Assembly (NCBI GenBank): GCA_949592205.1
Contig: CATIUR010000001.1
Location: 337,533,250-337,597,249 of the forward strand
Source of the DNA: Helichrysum umbraculigerum
Taxonomy: Eukaryota > Streptophyta > Magnoliopsida > Asterales > Asteraceae
DNA: 64,000 bases
Direction: 5' to 3'
Below the pieces are notes generated by a model. That model searched no databases and had not been told where the DNA came from. It saw only the letters and a program-made list of their open reading frames with translations. The translations under genes were made by a program, and so were the position numbers. How positions within the stretch are numbered: the first letter of the stretch is position 1; each line of letters starts with the position of its first letter. Below are positions 34,653-45,573 of the stretch, piece after piece.

Positions 34653-36382
34653 TCAAGGTTGAGCGATTGGGAACAATAGCGGATGAAAGCACGATCAAGA
34701 TGGATTGTTGATGGTTAGGGTTTTACTGAAGGATGGAAAGCTAGGGTTATTGTGGCCAGATAATCATAATGGATCTAGATTCGGTTGAAGATAATCATCG
34801 AGGGACGATTGTAATGACACGGTTAGGATTTGATTGCAACATGTGATCGAGATCGATAGACTCGTTTTATATGTTAGATCGCGACGAACTCGAAGGTTGT
34901 TTTCCGGATTGAACAAGATTAGGGTTTTGTCTGGTGGGTTGTGACGTGACGACACGGCGGGAGGCCGGTTGCGTTGTAACGGTGATTGTTCGCGGTGGTA
35001 ATGGAGTCGATGATCAGGTTTCGATTGGTGATTTGTTGCGGAGAGATTTTGGGATCCGGGTTTTGGATTCGTGTTTATCATTCTTTGCGATCCCGTGCAA
35101 AAGAATAGATGAACATTATCAAACTTGTGGTTTGATAGTGCGAGTGTAAGGACGTGAAGTCTCGGAAACTTCATTGATACGGACTAGGTTATTCAAAGAT
35201 GTGAGGTTTGTTACAGTGCTTAAGAGGATGGTTTCTCGGTTGAGTAGATGGGTAATAAACGGTACCACGTCCATTTTGGTAATCGACAGTGATGGGTGTC
35301 AGAGGGAGTTTTGTTATCGCTCGTGGGTTGAAACGGGAGACCATGATTTGTGGTCGAATATTCCATATGTTTGGAATTATTAGGTGGGTTAGAGCTATTA
35401 CTCTTGAAGATATTGGTTATTGTAGAAGATGTCGGATAGAACGCGTTCGACTGAGCTCGGTTATTGGTTGATGTTTGGTTCAACAATACAGCGATTCTTC
35501 TGGAGGAATCAATTGGAAATCTTCAAGTGGGTTAGAGGCGGATAACCGTGTAAGTCCTAATGTTTGAGCTTTCGGATATTGTTGAGAGTGTCGGGAACTC
35601 TTGGTGGAGTTTGTTAACCGAAGGAAGTATCAAAGCTAGTGGGAGTTTGGCGACTAGTGGGAGCTTTGGAGATTGGTGTGCAACAGTTGGATCTCAGTTT
35701 CTACGGGTTTAGTTTGCGAATCCAGGTAACACTAGAGCGTTCGAATCTTTGTTTTTACTCTCCAATGGCAAAGAAATTTGTGACTGACCGTGGATTATGA
35801 ACCGGAGTCTTCTCAGATAGCCGCGATTGTTATTTAATCTGTACAGTGGGAGCGGGCTGAGTGGGATAAGATGTGTTCATAGAAATCATAGCTATGTATT
35901 TGGGTCAGTGTACCAGCGGGAAAGCGAAAGTTTGTAACGTAGGTTTTCAAGGTTGTAACTGTGTTCTCATGGGTAAAACTTTGATGATGATCTACGGATT
36001 TGTTCTATCGGCGATTTTCTGATTGCTAGGAAGGAAAATCGGATGGACGAAATTCTGTACGGGTTGGTCGTTGACAAGTCGGTGGCAGGATCCGATGTGA
36101 CCGTAATCGACGAGTTGGGGAGATTATGGGTATCTCTTGAAAGAATCTTGTGGTTGAAGTCGTTGCACACTTCAATGCATCTTCTTGGGCTAGAAGGTGG
36201 TGGTGCGGATAACCGAAGAGTGGTCCCAGTTTAGTAGTGGTGTTCAGTTAGCTTTGTATATCGAAAGTCTTCCGATTCTGTGAGGTCGAGCAAGCGTGTC
36301 CCGGATGGTTTTCCGACGGTATTGGTTGAGCTAAGAACAAGGTGTTGCTAAAGGGGCATCAAAGGTGTTGTCTTATTCCCAG
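34653..36382 (+). other. Non-coding interior of a copia-like element, no gag seen
   Basis: The 1.7 kb after the primer-binding site holds only short unsupported frames in both directions. A gag would normally start within a few hundred bases. The element may be a large non-autonomous derivative or have a long leader. It is cut at 36383 by a Tekay-like LTR. Confidence 0.55.
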
Positions 36383-37898
36383 TGTGACACCCGCTAATTT
36401 AGGACTATGATTAGTGCCTAAACTACTTGTAATTACGTGTATTTAGTTTATATTAATCTAAATATATGCAACCTTTTGTGTAATTACATACACGTATTCG
36501 CGATTTATTTAAATCGTACACTTATAAACCGGACGAGGTCCGACACTATTTATAAAGGGAAGTTGGTGACAAACTGTTAAAATAATGTGGAATTATACAA
36601 ACAAACATTATTTACTTTAATATATTACTAAAATATATTACACGTATTACGTTTTATTAAAACGTGACCCTACGCGACAAAAACGCGCAAAATGCGCCCA
36701 ACACATGAAATAAACTTAAGTTATATTTTTTTATAACTCATTAATAAGTATTTTGATAAAGTACTTCTACTAAAAATATCGGGTTTTAAATTGTTAACAA
36801 AACATATTATATAAAACGTTATACGATTAATAAAAGTCGAAACGACCGGGTAAATGAGCACCACACGTAACGCGAAATTGAGGATTTAAAAAGTTGGCCA
36901 AAAATCTTGTGTGGGACCCCAAGGGAACCGGCTATGGCATAAGCCATGCCTTTCCCATATGATTGCTTGTTAAAATCACCAAGAACTCACCATACTTCAT
37001 TATTGTCATCACCTTACTTCATCTATCCTCTCAAGCACCCTCTCCCTAACCTCTTCTCTCTCTCTCTCTTTCTGCTGGAAACGCCAGCATCTATCACCAC
37101 CATCAACCCCCAAAACCATCACAAAACACCACCAAAATAATCCTCATCTTGCATAGCTTATTTGGAAGAAATCGATCACGAGATCACGAGGAGTACTTTC
37201 ATCATCTTCGTTTCTTCATTCGATTTTGTAAGGCCTTCATTCTTTTGTGTTCTTACTTATGATATGTGTATTTACATGTTTTTTGCTCATTTAACTCGGA
37301 ATATGTCCAAAACAAAGATCAAAACTCGTTTTCGAAATATACAAAAACGTCACAGTTTCCGACCCTGAAAAACAGCCCCACAAAAATGATCATATCTTGA
37401 GTTCTACAAAGAAATAGATAACAAAACACATACCAAAATTTCCGTATGGAAGAGCACTACAAAAAGTTCTTCTTTGGCCATTTCCAGAAATACATGGATT
37501 TTCGTGTATAACCCGATCTTTGAACGAAGGTCTGTTTTGGACCAAAACTGACTACTCTTCATGTTTATTTTTGTCTACAATAGTAAATGAACTTATAAAA
37601 TTATCATAAAGTGCATAAATAAACTAGACACCTAGGATAACACATGGTAATTTTTGTGGAACTTGAATCGGACTAGAAACCATCAAAAGCTAGAGGCGAA
37701 ACCAACCGACAAAACCGAGAACCTTCAAAGAGGGCTGTTTTGGTAATTTCATAAAAACCGACACTTCGGGTCAACCATAAAACATAAAGACAATTTACTA
37801 AAGTTTATTTAACATATTTAAGACTTCCCTAAAAGTTTCGGGTCAAACTGAGCTTGTTTGACCATTTTACCATAAACGAAACTACTAACAGCCGATCT

Positions 37899-38007
37899 TG
37901 TGAGATGAGTTTTCCCCCGCGAGATGAGTTCTGTCATGCGAGATGAGTTTTCCCCGCGAGATGAGTTTTCCCCGCGAGATGAGTTCTGTCCAGCGAGATG
38001 AGTTTTC
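37899..38007 (+). repeat. GCGAGATGAGTT minisatellite in the second Tekay LTR
   Basis: About six units of 17-19 bp (GCGAGATGAGTT followed by TTCCCC or CTGTC) run in tandem. The array continues after the nested element at 59864-59945, which shows that the insertion hit the array itself. Confidence 0.85.
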
Positions 38008-38012
38008 CTCAC

Positions 38013-38234
38013 TGTTGAGACATAGATTGTGACAACAGATCTAGCTTGAAATAGGACTGGTGTAATTATTATTACGTTTGTACATTGGTTTAGATTTGTA
38101 AATAAATATTTGTTTTGTTAGTAATATTCGTTAAACATATTATTTTGTTAAGTTAGACGAATTATTAAATACAAAATAAGTATATACGTTTAGTGCAAGG
38201 CGAGTCGAGATCTCAAGTTGCAGCGAATCGAGCT
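38013..38234 (+). repeat. Truncated 5' LTR of the outer SIRE-like derivative
   Basis: It matches 59271-59487 with a 5-base indel (CTTGA) and then diverges abruptly after GCAGCGAATCGAGCT. The remaining 3' two-thirds of the LTR and the primer-binding site are missing. Confidence 0.85.
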
Positions 38235-38930
38235 AGTAAATACTTAATTGCTTAATAAATACGTAATTTTATCATAATACCGGTAATCATCTTGAACTGT
38301 CTATACCAATGTTTACATAATTTTGTTTTTATCTTATTTTAGTTTATATTTAATTTAAGTTTTTGTGTTTATTAGGTTTTACCCTTCGGAATTAAATTAT
38401 ACTGAATATCTTTGAGTTGAACAAACGTAACAAATACAAGTGAAAAATAATTTTATTTTAGAATTGTACAAATGATGGGTTTTTAATTTATACTAAGTAT
38501 TTAATTTGCGTTTTTATTTATTCCTGCGAGTCGACTTAGTCAACTTGCGGATTCACTTGAAATCTTGCGAATCGGATACAGAGTATAAAACGGGAGGTCA
38601 AACGAGTCAACAGATCACCGGATCCACAGCATTCGCGAGTTCACTTCAACCTGGCGAATCCGCATACTGGCGAAAACGAGACGAAAAGTGATTTTCGTTT
38701 GATTTCGATTTTACGAGTACGAAGAACGAGTTTTTGATCCGTAGATTTTATTCACCTTTATATTGCGAACATTTTGAGGTAAAATACAACGGATTTCACC
38801 GTTTAATTCACGAGAAATCGAAGTTTTTATGCACTTAGGGTTTCGGTTTCAATTTTGATCGATTCATGTAGATTAAAGGCTTGTTAGAACACGAATCCTT
38901 AGGATTAATGTTAAACGAACCTTAATAAAC
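38235..38930 (+). promoter_or_regulatory. Upstream region and leader exon of the outer third ORF
   Basis: A TATAAAA box (38584-38590) is followed about 190 bases later by a candidate donor TTTTGAG|GTAAAATAC (38779). The intron would then run, through the inner element's insertion site, to the acceptor at 54984-54985. The region is rich in GCGAGT, GCGAAT and TGCGGATT words. The leader assignment is inference from the matching layout in the inner element. Confidence 0.5.
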
Positions 38931-38935
38931 GTAAA

Positions 38936-39350
38936 TGTTGATGCAATTTGTGTGTCTGTCAGTTGGTCTAGCTCGTAGTTCATTTTGTTATTAGATTTGT
39001 GTTTCCTGACTCCTGCGACGTTGTCTGTAACGTCGCAGGTGCGACGTCAGGTTTTGGGCCTGCGACGTAGTTAACGTCGCATGGGCTTGGGCCTGCGACG
39101 TCGTGTGCGACGTCGCAGGTGCCAGAGTTTGTATAAATTCGTATTTACGTTTTCTGTTTAGGGTTGACGAAACCCTAAACGCTAATCAGTCGAAATCTCT
39201 GTAAGCTAGTCGATTACAAGCAATAAAGAACGTTTTAGTTTGATCTTAATCGTGTTTCATAGTTTGCTTATTGTGTTTGTGATCTAATCGTTTATTCCGC
39301 AAGCGATTGGATTGACTCGGTTCCGTTAGATCCTAATATAGGGACAAACA
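38936..39350 (+). repeat. 5' LTR of the inner SIRE-like element
   Basis: It runs TGTTGATGC to GACAAACA, 415 bp, and contains 22-nt dyads GCGACGT-N8-ACGTCGC at 39015-39036 and 39095-39116, and a 19-nt variant at 39062-39080. TATAAATTC lies near 39131. Confidence 0.95.
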
Positions 39351-39364
39351 ACTGGTATCAGAGC
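39351..39364 (+). other. Primer-binding site of the inner SIRE-like element
   Basis: ACTGGTATCAGAGC directly follows the LTR, of the initiator tRNA-Met type. Confidence 0.9.
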
Positions 39365-39578
39365 AGAAAGTGCTCGTTTTCGGTGTAACGGATCGAGTTC
39401 GGGGTTAAAGGACGTGATACTCATATTATCTTGTGATTATTACGTTTGTTTTTGTGTTTTTACAGGTTTTCGATCAACATTGCTGGGAATATTGAAGGTT
39501 TTCTTCGATCTTTGTTCGTGGTTTTTGATTAGGGTTAAAAATTTTCGTTTTTAGGGTTTTTGGCCGCAGCAGCACGTT

Positions 39579-39860
39579 TTGCGACGTTACCTGCCACTTC
39601 ACTTGCGACGTCGCTTGCGACGTTATTGATTTTGACTTTAAGTAGTCTTTGCGACGTAAAGTTGCGACGTCGTTAACGACGTCGTTATTTTGACCTTAAG
39701 TGGTTCTGCGACGTCTTTCTGCGACGTACTTCGGTTTTGCGACGTCTTCTGCGACGTATATCTCAACGTCGCTTATTTCGATTCTTAATTGAATCATTGG
39801 ATTTTGCGACATTACTCTTGCCGTCGCATAAATTTTCTGCGACGTTTCTCTCAACGTCGC
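39579..39860. repeat. GCGACGT array in the leader before gag
   Basis: At least ten GCGACGT and three ACGTCGC words occur in 280 bases. Complete 22-nt dyads are at 39664-39685 (last base changed), 39751-39772, 39806-39827 (two changes) and 39839-39860. It lies 38 bases before the gag ATG. Confidence 0.85.
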
Positions 39861-39897
39861 TAGTTTCAGATTATCTGTTTTAGTTCGAATATAATAA

Positions 39898-42282
39898 ATG
39901 GCTGCCGATAAGGAAGATATTAGAGGACTTAGGGAAATGATAAAGCAAAGTAATGATATTGGTTCAAGTAATAAACCTCCTCTATTTACAGCAGACATGG
40001 ACTATGTATACTGGAGAGACCGTGTTGAACAATACATTGACTTTCACTGTCCAGAATTATGGGGACCATTACGTGAGCGTTATGTACCCCCATTAGCTAA
40101 AGGGGAATATCGTGGTATTCGTCCTACCAAGACTTATAAGGCCATGACTCCCGAGGAGAAGAAAGATTATGATACTGAGAGAAAGACATTTTCGATGATA
40201 AAAATGTGTTTAACCAAAGATGTTCTATGGCTTTTCAGAACTCATGAAACAGCATTTGATTTATGGAAGGCAATTGAAACTCGTTGTGGTGGAAATGATA
40301 AGTATAAGGAAGCCAAGCTTGAACTAGTTAAGAAACAGTACGATATCTTTGACATCCTTCCTGATGAAGACACAACTTCTTTATTCACTAGGTACTCACG
40401 GTTAGTTGGTGAGTTGTTTGAAGGAGGTTACAATTTTCCTCCAATTGAAGTCAATAAGAAGCTACTGGATGTGTTGCCGAGTTCTTGGGATGTTAAAGTT
40501 CAATTTTTAAAATAAAATGAAGAACTTGCAACCATGTCTTTGGATACTTTGATAGGGATTCTTCAAGCTCACGCGATGGAGATTAAGAAGAAAGAAACAA
40601 GGTCCGGTGGTGCTGTTCAGAATCCTAGTGTGTATGGTGTTCAACTCAACTCTGGAAAGGCTTATGGATCTGGAGTGGCCTTCGTGACAAATACAAATGC
40701 TTCATCAACCTCTTCTTCTACTTACGGTGGGCTTCATTCTGTTTTCCTGTCTGGACCTTCTTCAAATCAACCGACTCCTCAAATTCAACAGGTTCAAGTC
40801 TCACCTGCCATTCAGGAGCAAGTTGCCATTTATACAGCTTACTTAAGCTCATACAAGGATTTGGTTACTCAACCGAATCTTACTTTGGAATTGACTAAGG
40901 AAGACTATGCTCAGCTTGATGAAGATGATTTGGAGCAAATGGATCTAACTTGGAATGTGGCAATGATCACCCGAAGAATTCAAAAGTTTTTGCAGAGGAC
41001 AGGGCGTAAAAGCTTGGAAGGTGACGGGAAGACTGGCTTCGGATTCAATAAGAGTAAGGTCCGGTGTTACAATTGTCAAAACTTGGGTCACTTCGCCAGG
41101 GAATGCGAGAAACCCAAAATGCCAGCATCGGGATTCACAACACCTTCTACTCCTCCAAAGACCAAAGAAATGGAAGTTACCAAGAAAGGGACTGCTGATA
41201 ATGCCCTGATTGTTTTCGAGCCCACAAATCAGGATTGGACGGCTGTCTCTGAGCAATACCAACAGTGTTTGATGGCTCACATTGTGAATGAGGTACCTGA
41301 TGAACCATTAAATTGTATCTCATGCATTAAGTTAACTGAATCTCTAAAGGCATATCAGAAGGACACCGTAGAGTTGAGGAAAAAGAATGAAAAACTAACC
41401 GAGTCAAATAATTTTTTAAAAGCTAATGAGAAACTTTATGAAAAACATCTTGAGGCTCATCGGTTAGATATTTAGAAATATAAATCTAAGGTTTTTAGTC
41501 AAGAAGATGCCATTAAAAGCTATCTTGTTGAAATTGAACTGCTAAAGAAAGAACTTATAGATTTAAAAACTGAGTATGAGAATTATAAGAGTAAAATCTT
41601 AGGTTCAAATTCCTCAACGGTTGTCTTTAATGAAATTCTTAGCAAGCAGGGAAATAGTGGGAAAAAGAATGCCGGATTGGGATATCACTCAGTCCCACAT
41701 CCTACTACTCACTATCCCCTGCCTGTTAAGGCAGGCTTTGAAGAGATTCCAGTCGATTGGTCAAAGCTTTACGGTATAAAAGCTAAAGATGCTAAAGAGA
41801 CCAAACACAACAAACCGGAAAAGGAGAAAACCAAGAGGCCAGAGTACCCCTTGCCAACGTTTTTTAAGTCTGTGAATGAATCTTCTGTTAGTGTTGAGGA
41901 CATTGTTAAGCCAATGAATGAATCTCCAATCTGTTTTGAGGAGATCGTTGAGATTGAGGACATTACGGATCAGGAGTATCCTGAAGTTAAGAAAGTTAAA
42001 GTTGAACCTGAAATTAAGGTTCAACCAAATAAGGGAAAAGTCAAGGTTATAAATTCGAAACAACAAACTTTACAGTCACCTGTAAAGATTTTGCAACATA
42101 AAATAGTAAATGAAAGAGTTTCGTATGATAAACCTTCTACTTCAACCTCTCAACCAAAACAAACACTTTCTAAGACATGTACGCAATCTTCATGTTCTAG
42201 AAATGTTTCTCCATCTCCTGTGGTAATTCCTCAACCTCAACCGTTTGTTGAGACTCGTTCTTGTTTCTACTGCAAGAGACAA
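39898..42282 (+). pseudogene. Gag of the inner SIRE-like element, N-terminal and central part
   Basis: It starts at ATG 39898. The UBN2-type gag domain covers about residues 30-230 (WRDRVEQYIDFHCPE, DLWKAIETRCGGNDKYKEAK, LLDVLPSSWDVKV). In-frame stops interrupt it at 40513-40515 (TAA) and 41473-41475 (TAG), with the same frame continuing each time. The first zinc knuckle CYNCQNLGHFAREC lies near 41066. A coiled, Lys/Glu-rich stretch follows around 41340-41620. The second knuckle is cut after CFYCKRQ by the 42283-45172 insertion (TSD GACAA) and completed after it. Two knuckles with a long middle region fit SIRE-type gag. It is non-functional as read unless stops are suppressed. Confidence 0.85.
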
Positions 42283-42676
42283 TGTTGGTATATTTTAATT
42301 TGATGATACAAAATAATTAAAGATGAGGGACTAAAAGTGTAGATTGTTTAATTAGTTTTCTCCTACGATTAGGTTTTCTTGTAACCCTAATTGTCTCTAG
42401 TATATAAAGAGACATAGGGACGTAGGAAAAAAGGGGTGCACAAAATATGTAGACGCCTAGGGTTTTGTTTAGCCTCAAGGTCAAGGTTTCTTGATCCCGT
42501 TGCAATCGTGTAACCGTTCTATTGTGATCGAATAGAATTGAGGCTTGATTGATAACATTGATGTTGTTCTTATTATTCCGCTGCAATTATCATCTTTGTT
42601 ATCATTATTATCGTTGTTTGTTAATCGTAGATCAAGAACTAAAAAGTCTGAGCTTCAACGATCATACGTTTTATCA
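42283..42676 (+). repeat. 5' LTR of the non-autonomous element
   Basis: It is paired with 44780-45172. It has TATATAAAG near 42400 as a likely TATA box. Confidence 0.93.
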
Positions 42677-43629
42677 ATTGGTATCAGAGCAAGGTTGCTC
42701 GTGATCTAGGATATACAAGTTTTACAAGCAAGAGAAGCCGTATTGAAGAAACCCTAGAAGATTGCAAGAAAAATTCGTAATTCGTCACTTTCTGCACAGC
42801 CATGGTAAAAAATTCAGATCTCCTTCGTTAACCGTTAGATTGTCGTAAAATTTGAACTGTAGGTTCCTAACATATAGTCGCACATTCCTACTGAAAGAAT
42901 TTTAGATCTGACTTTTTGATTGAGAGATATTCATTGTCGAAATTGGTTGCTGAAAGTTTAGGGTTTTTCAGAATGGCAGAAGTTAAACGGTCACCGTGTC
43001 TTCGATATCCAACGAAAATTGATGATTTTTGGATATGTTATAGAATACATATGTTTCTACATTGTGTAAAAATTTCATTGTGATTGGAAGTGTCTACATA
43101 GAGATACATATTTTCGAAGTTACTGCAGAAAGTTTATGGTGTTTTTTCGTGCAGCTGAAGTCAAAAAATTCCTGTAAATTCGTTAACCGTTGGATCGACT
43201 TGATTTTTGGATATGTGGTTAATGAAACATTGATGGACTTCATGGCAAAATTTGAGCATGATCAGATACGTCATCAGGGAGATATATAATTCAGAAAGTT
43301 ACAGCTAGTCTTGTTTTTGACGTTTATGTCACGTGGCTGCTGAGGTGTTCTGATTTTTCATATGCGCCGTATCGGATATTCTTTGATTTATCAATCGACA
43401 TACTAGTCTACTTTGGAAATCATTCTTGTCGACCAACTTCTGTTTTCTGATTTAATATTTAACCGACTTGTGTTATTTATTAAATTGGCTCAACAGTTGA
43501 AGTTTGATTACGAAGTTGACTTGTGTTTATTGATTGATTTAATTCTTGCCTACATGTTTTGTTCATGCAAGAAGATGAAGATTGAAAGCAACAGTGGAAG
43601 TTCATTTGTTTTGGAGCTGAAGAGAATTA

Positions 43630-43930
43630 AAACTGTTAGTGTTGAATGTTTCAAGTTATTACCACTGTTTGTGGAATACGTTTACCACTGTTTATTCAGT
43701 TTGAAGGTTATCACTGTTTGTTTGAAGATAACCGATTACCACTGTTGGCACGATGAAGATGTTATCACTGTTTGTGTTAAGTGGAATACAATTACCACTG
43801 TTAGTTGATTTCGCTACCACTGTTTATGGTTTTGAAGATTTTTGAGAGAATATAACCACTGTTAGTACAAAATAGTTAACACTGTTAGTACTAGTTGGTT
43901 ATAACTGTTAGCACAACTGATGGTTTTAGA
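43630..43930 (+). repeat. TACCACTGTT word array in the non-autonomous element
   Basis: About ten occurrences of TACCACTGTT, TATCACTGTT or close variants are spaced 22-30 bases apart, with unrelated sequence between. Confidence 0.8.
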
Positions 43931-44779
43931 TCTCGGATTGGAATTGTTGACATAACAATTTATTCTTATCGATTTAATGGCTCGTTCATGAAGATTATAT
44001 GAAGATGTGATTACGAAGAAGGTTGATTATAGCTTATTTGATATTGTAGTTGAGTTTTACAGCTATGTATCTTATCATATCTCAAAGTGGTGGATGAAGA
44101 GCTTTGAAGATAACTTGTTTGGTTTGTAAGGTGACGACGAAGACTTGACAAAATCTACCAAACGTGTGAGATTAAACTTAGGATGCTCAATGCTCACATT
44201 TGCTATCACTTGAAAGAGTTATGGTGGGCTCGGTGACTTATTAAAGATTAGAGATTTTAGTAGATTTCTCTAAGGTTTTCTAACCCCGATACAAAGAAGA
44301 GTGTATCTGTCTAAAATAAGGATTTTTGTCAAAGAGATCTTAAGCGGAGATTGTGATCTACTTATATATGAAATATAAGTTCGACGTCGTGGTTAGTACA
44401 AGATATAAGGTACAGGTTTGGAAGATTCGACTTCTTCATCAAGTTTGTTATATTCTGTTTTCTTCATATGTGATCATTACATAGAGCTGATAGAATTCGA
44501 GATTCAAGGGATGGTTAAAACATTCATTTGAGGGGAAGCTTGTTGTTTAAAGTGTTTAACCATCGGGATATGTTCATGCATTGATTGATGAATAAGTTGA
44601 AAAGATTCAAGTTGCTTATCTTTTTAAAGACTCCTATTGGATTATGACAAAAAGGGGAAGAAGATTCGAAGGTCAAGATTTGCAGCTTATTATGCATGAC
44701 ATGTTTACAAGAAATCAAGAACTAAGGGGAAGTTTGCGCGAGAAGATGTTTATCTTGTCATCATCAAATAGGGGAAGAT

Positions 44780-45172
44780 TGTTGGTATATTTTAATTTGA
44801 TGATACAAAATAATTAAAGATGAGGGACTAAAAGTGTAGATTGTTTAATTAGTTTTCTCCTACGATTAGGTTTTCTTGTAACCCTAATTGTCTCTAGTAT
44901 ATAAAGAGACATAGGGACGTAGGAAAAAGGGGTGCACAAAATATGTAGACGCCTAGCGTTTTGTTTAGCCTCAAGGTCAAGGTTTCTTGATCCCGTTGCA
45001 ATCGTGTAACCGTTCTATTGTGATCGAATAGAATTGAGGCTTGATTGATAACATTGATGTTGTTCTTATTATTCCGCTGCAATTATCATCTTTGTTATCA
45101 TTATTATCGTTGTTTGTTAATCGTAGATCAAGACCTGAAAAGTCTGAGCTTCAACGATCATACGTTTTATCA
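44780..45172 (+). repeat. 3' LTR of the non-autonomous element
   Basis: It matches 42283-42676 almost exactly and is flanked by GACAA downstream. Confidence 0.93.
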
Positions 45173-45558
45173 GACAAGGACATTTAATTCGTGAATGTCC
45201 CAAGCTGTCAAATCAGCGCCATGGGAGAGAGATGCCTAGGACATCTGTTTATAGAAATTCTTTTTCAAAATCTCCACCTAGGCGTTACTCAAACTCACCC
45301 AAGCCTGTTTTGAAGCCAAGTAATGTTGAGCAAAAACCTTTACCAATTCAAAAGCCCCACATTACTTCTAATCTTATTTCCAAATCTTCTAAAGTTTGGA
45401 AACGAAAAGAGTCTGATGTTGACTCTTCAGTCGTCAACAATAACACATCAGATAAAAATTCTAATTTGTTTAAAAATAAAATCCTATCTGACGTGCTTAT
45501 TGTTGATGACCACGGTCGACCTAAGTCTGTAAAGGCTTGGGTCACCGTTTCTCACTAA
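45173..45558 (+). pseudogene. C-terminal gag of the inner SIRE-like element
   Basis: The gag frame resumes in phase after the nested element, completing the second zinc knuckle with GHLIRECPK. A Ser/Pro/Lys-rich tail follows, then a short segment SDVLIVDDHGRPKSVKAWV and TAA at 45556-45558. Downstream, the same frame reopens into protease after a pyrimidine tract. Confidence 0.85.
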
Positions 45559-45573
45559 TCTCCTTTCTTTTGT

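Larger units (their letters stand above)
42283..45172 (+). mobile_element. Non-autonomous LTR retrotransposon (2.9 kb) inside gag
   Basis: LTRs 42283-42676 (394 bp) and 44780-45172 (393 bp) start TGTTGGTATA and end TTTTATCA, with TSD GACAA on both sides (42278-42282 and 45173-45177). I noticed three substitutions and one single-base indel between them, so insertion is recent. Primer site TTGGTATCAGAGC is at 42678-42690 and polypurine tract AGGGGAAGAT at 44770-44779. The 2.1-kb interior encodes no gag or pol. The longest frames (75 and 131 codons, at 43062-43289 and 43413-43808) resemble nothing I know and probably arise by chance. Mobilisation must be in trans. Confidence 0.93.

Noticed and set aside
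34764..36234. Several short frames on both strands after the copia-like primer site
   Set aside because: None shows a gag, pol or host protein motif; lengths fit chance in this composition.
37818..38012. Minus-strand frame with repeated SRGENS motifs
   Set aside because: It is the reverse reading of the GCGAGATGAGTT minisatellite in a non-coding LTR.
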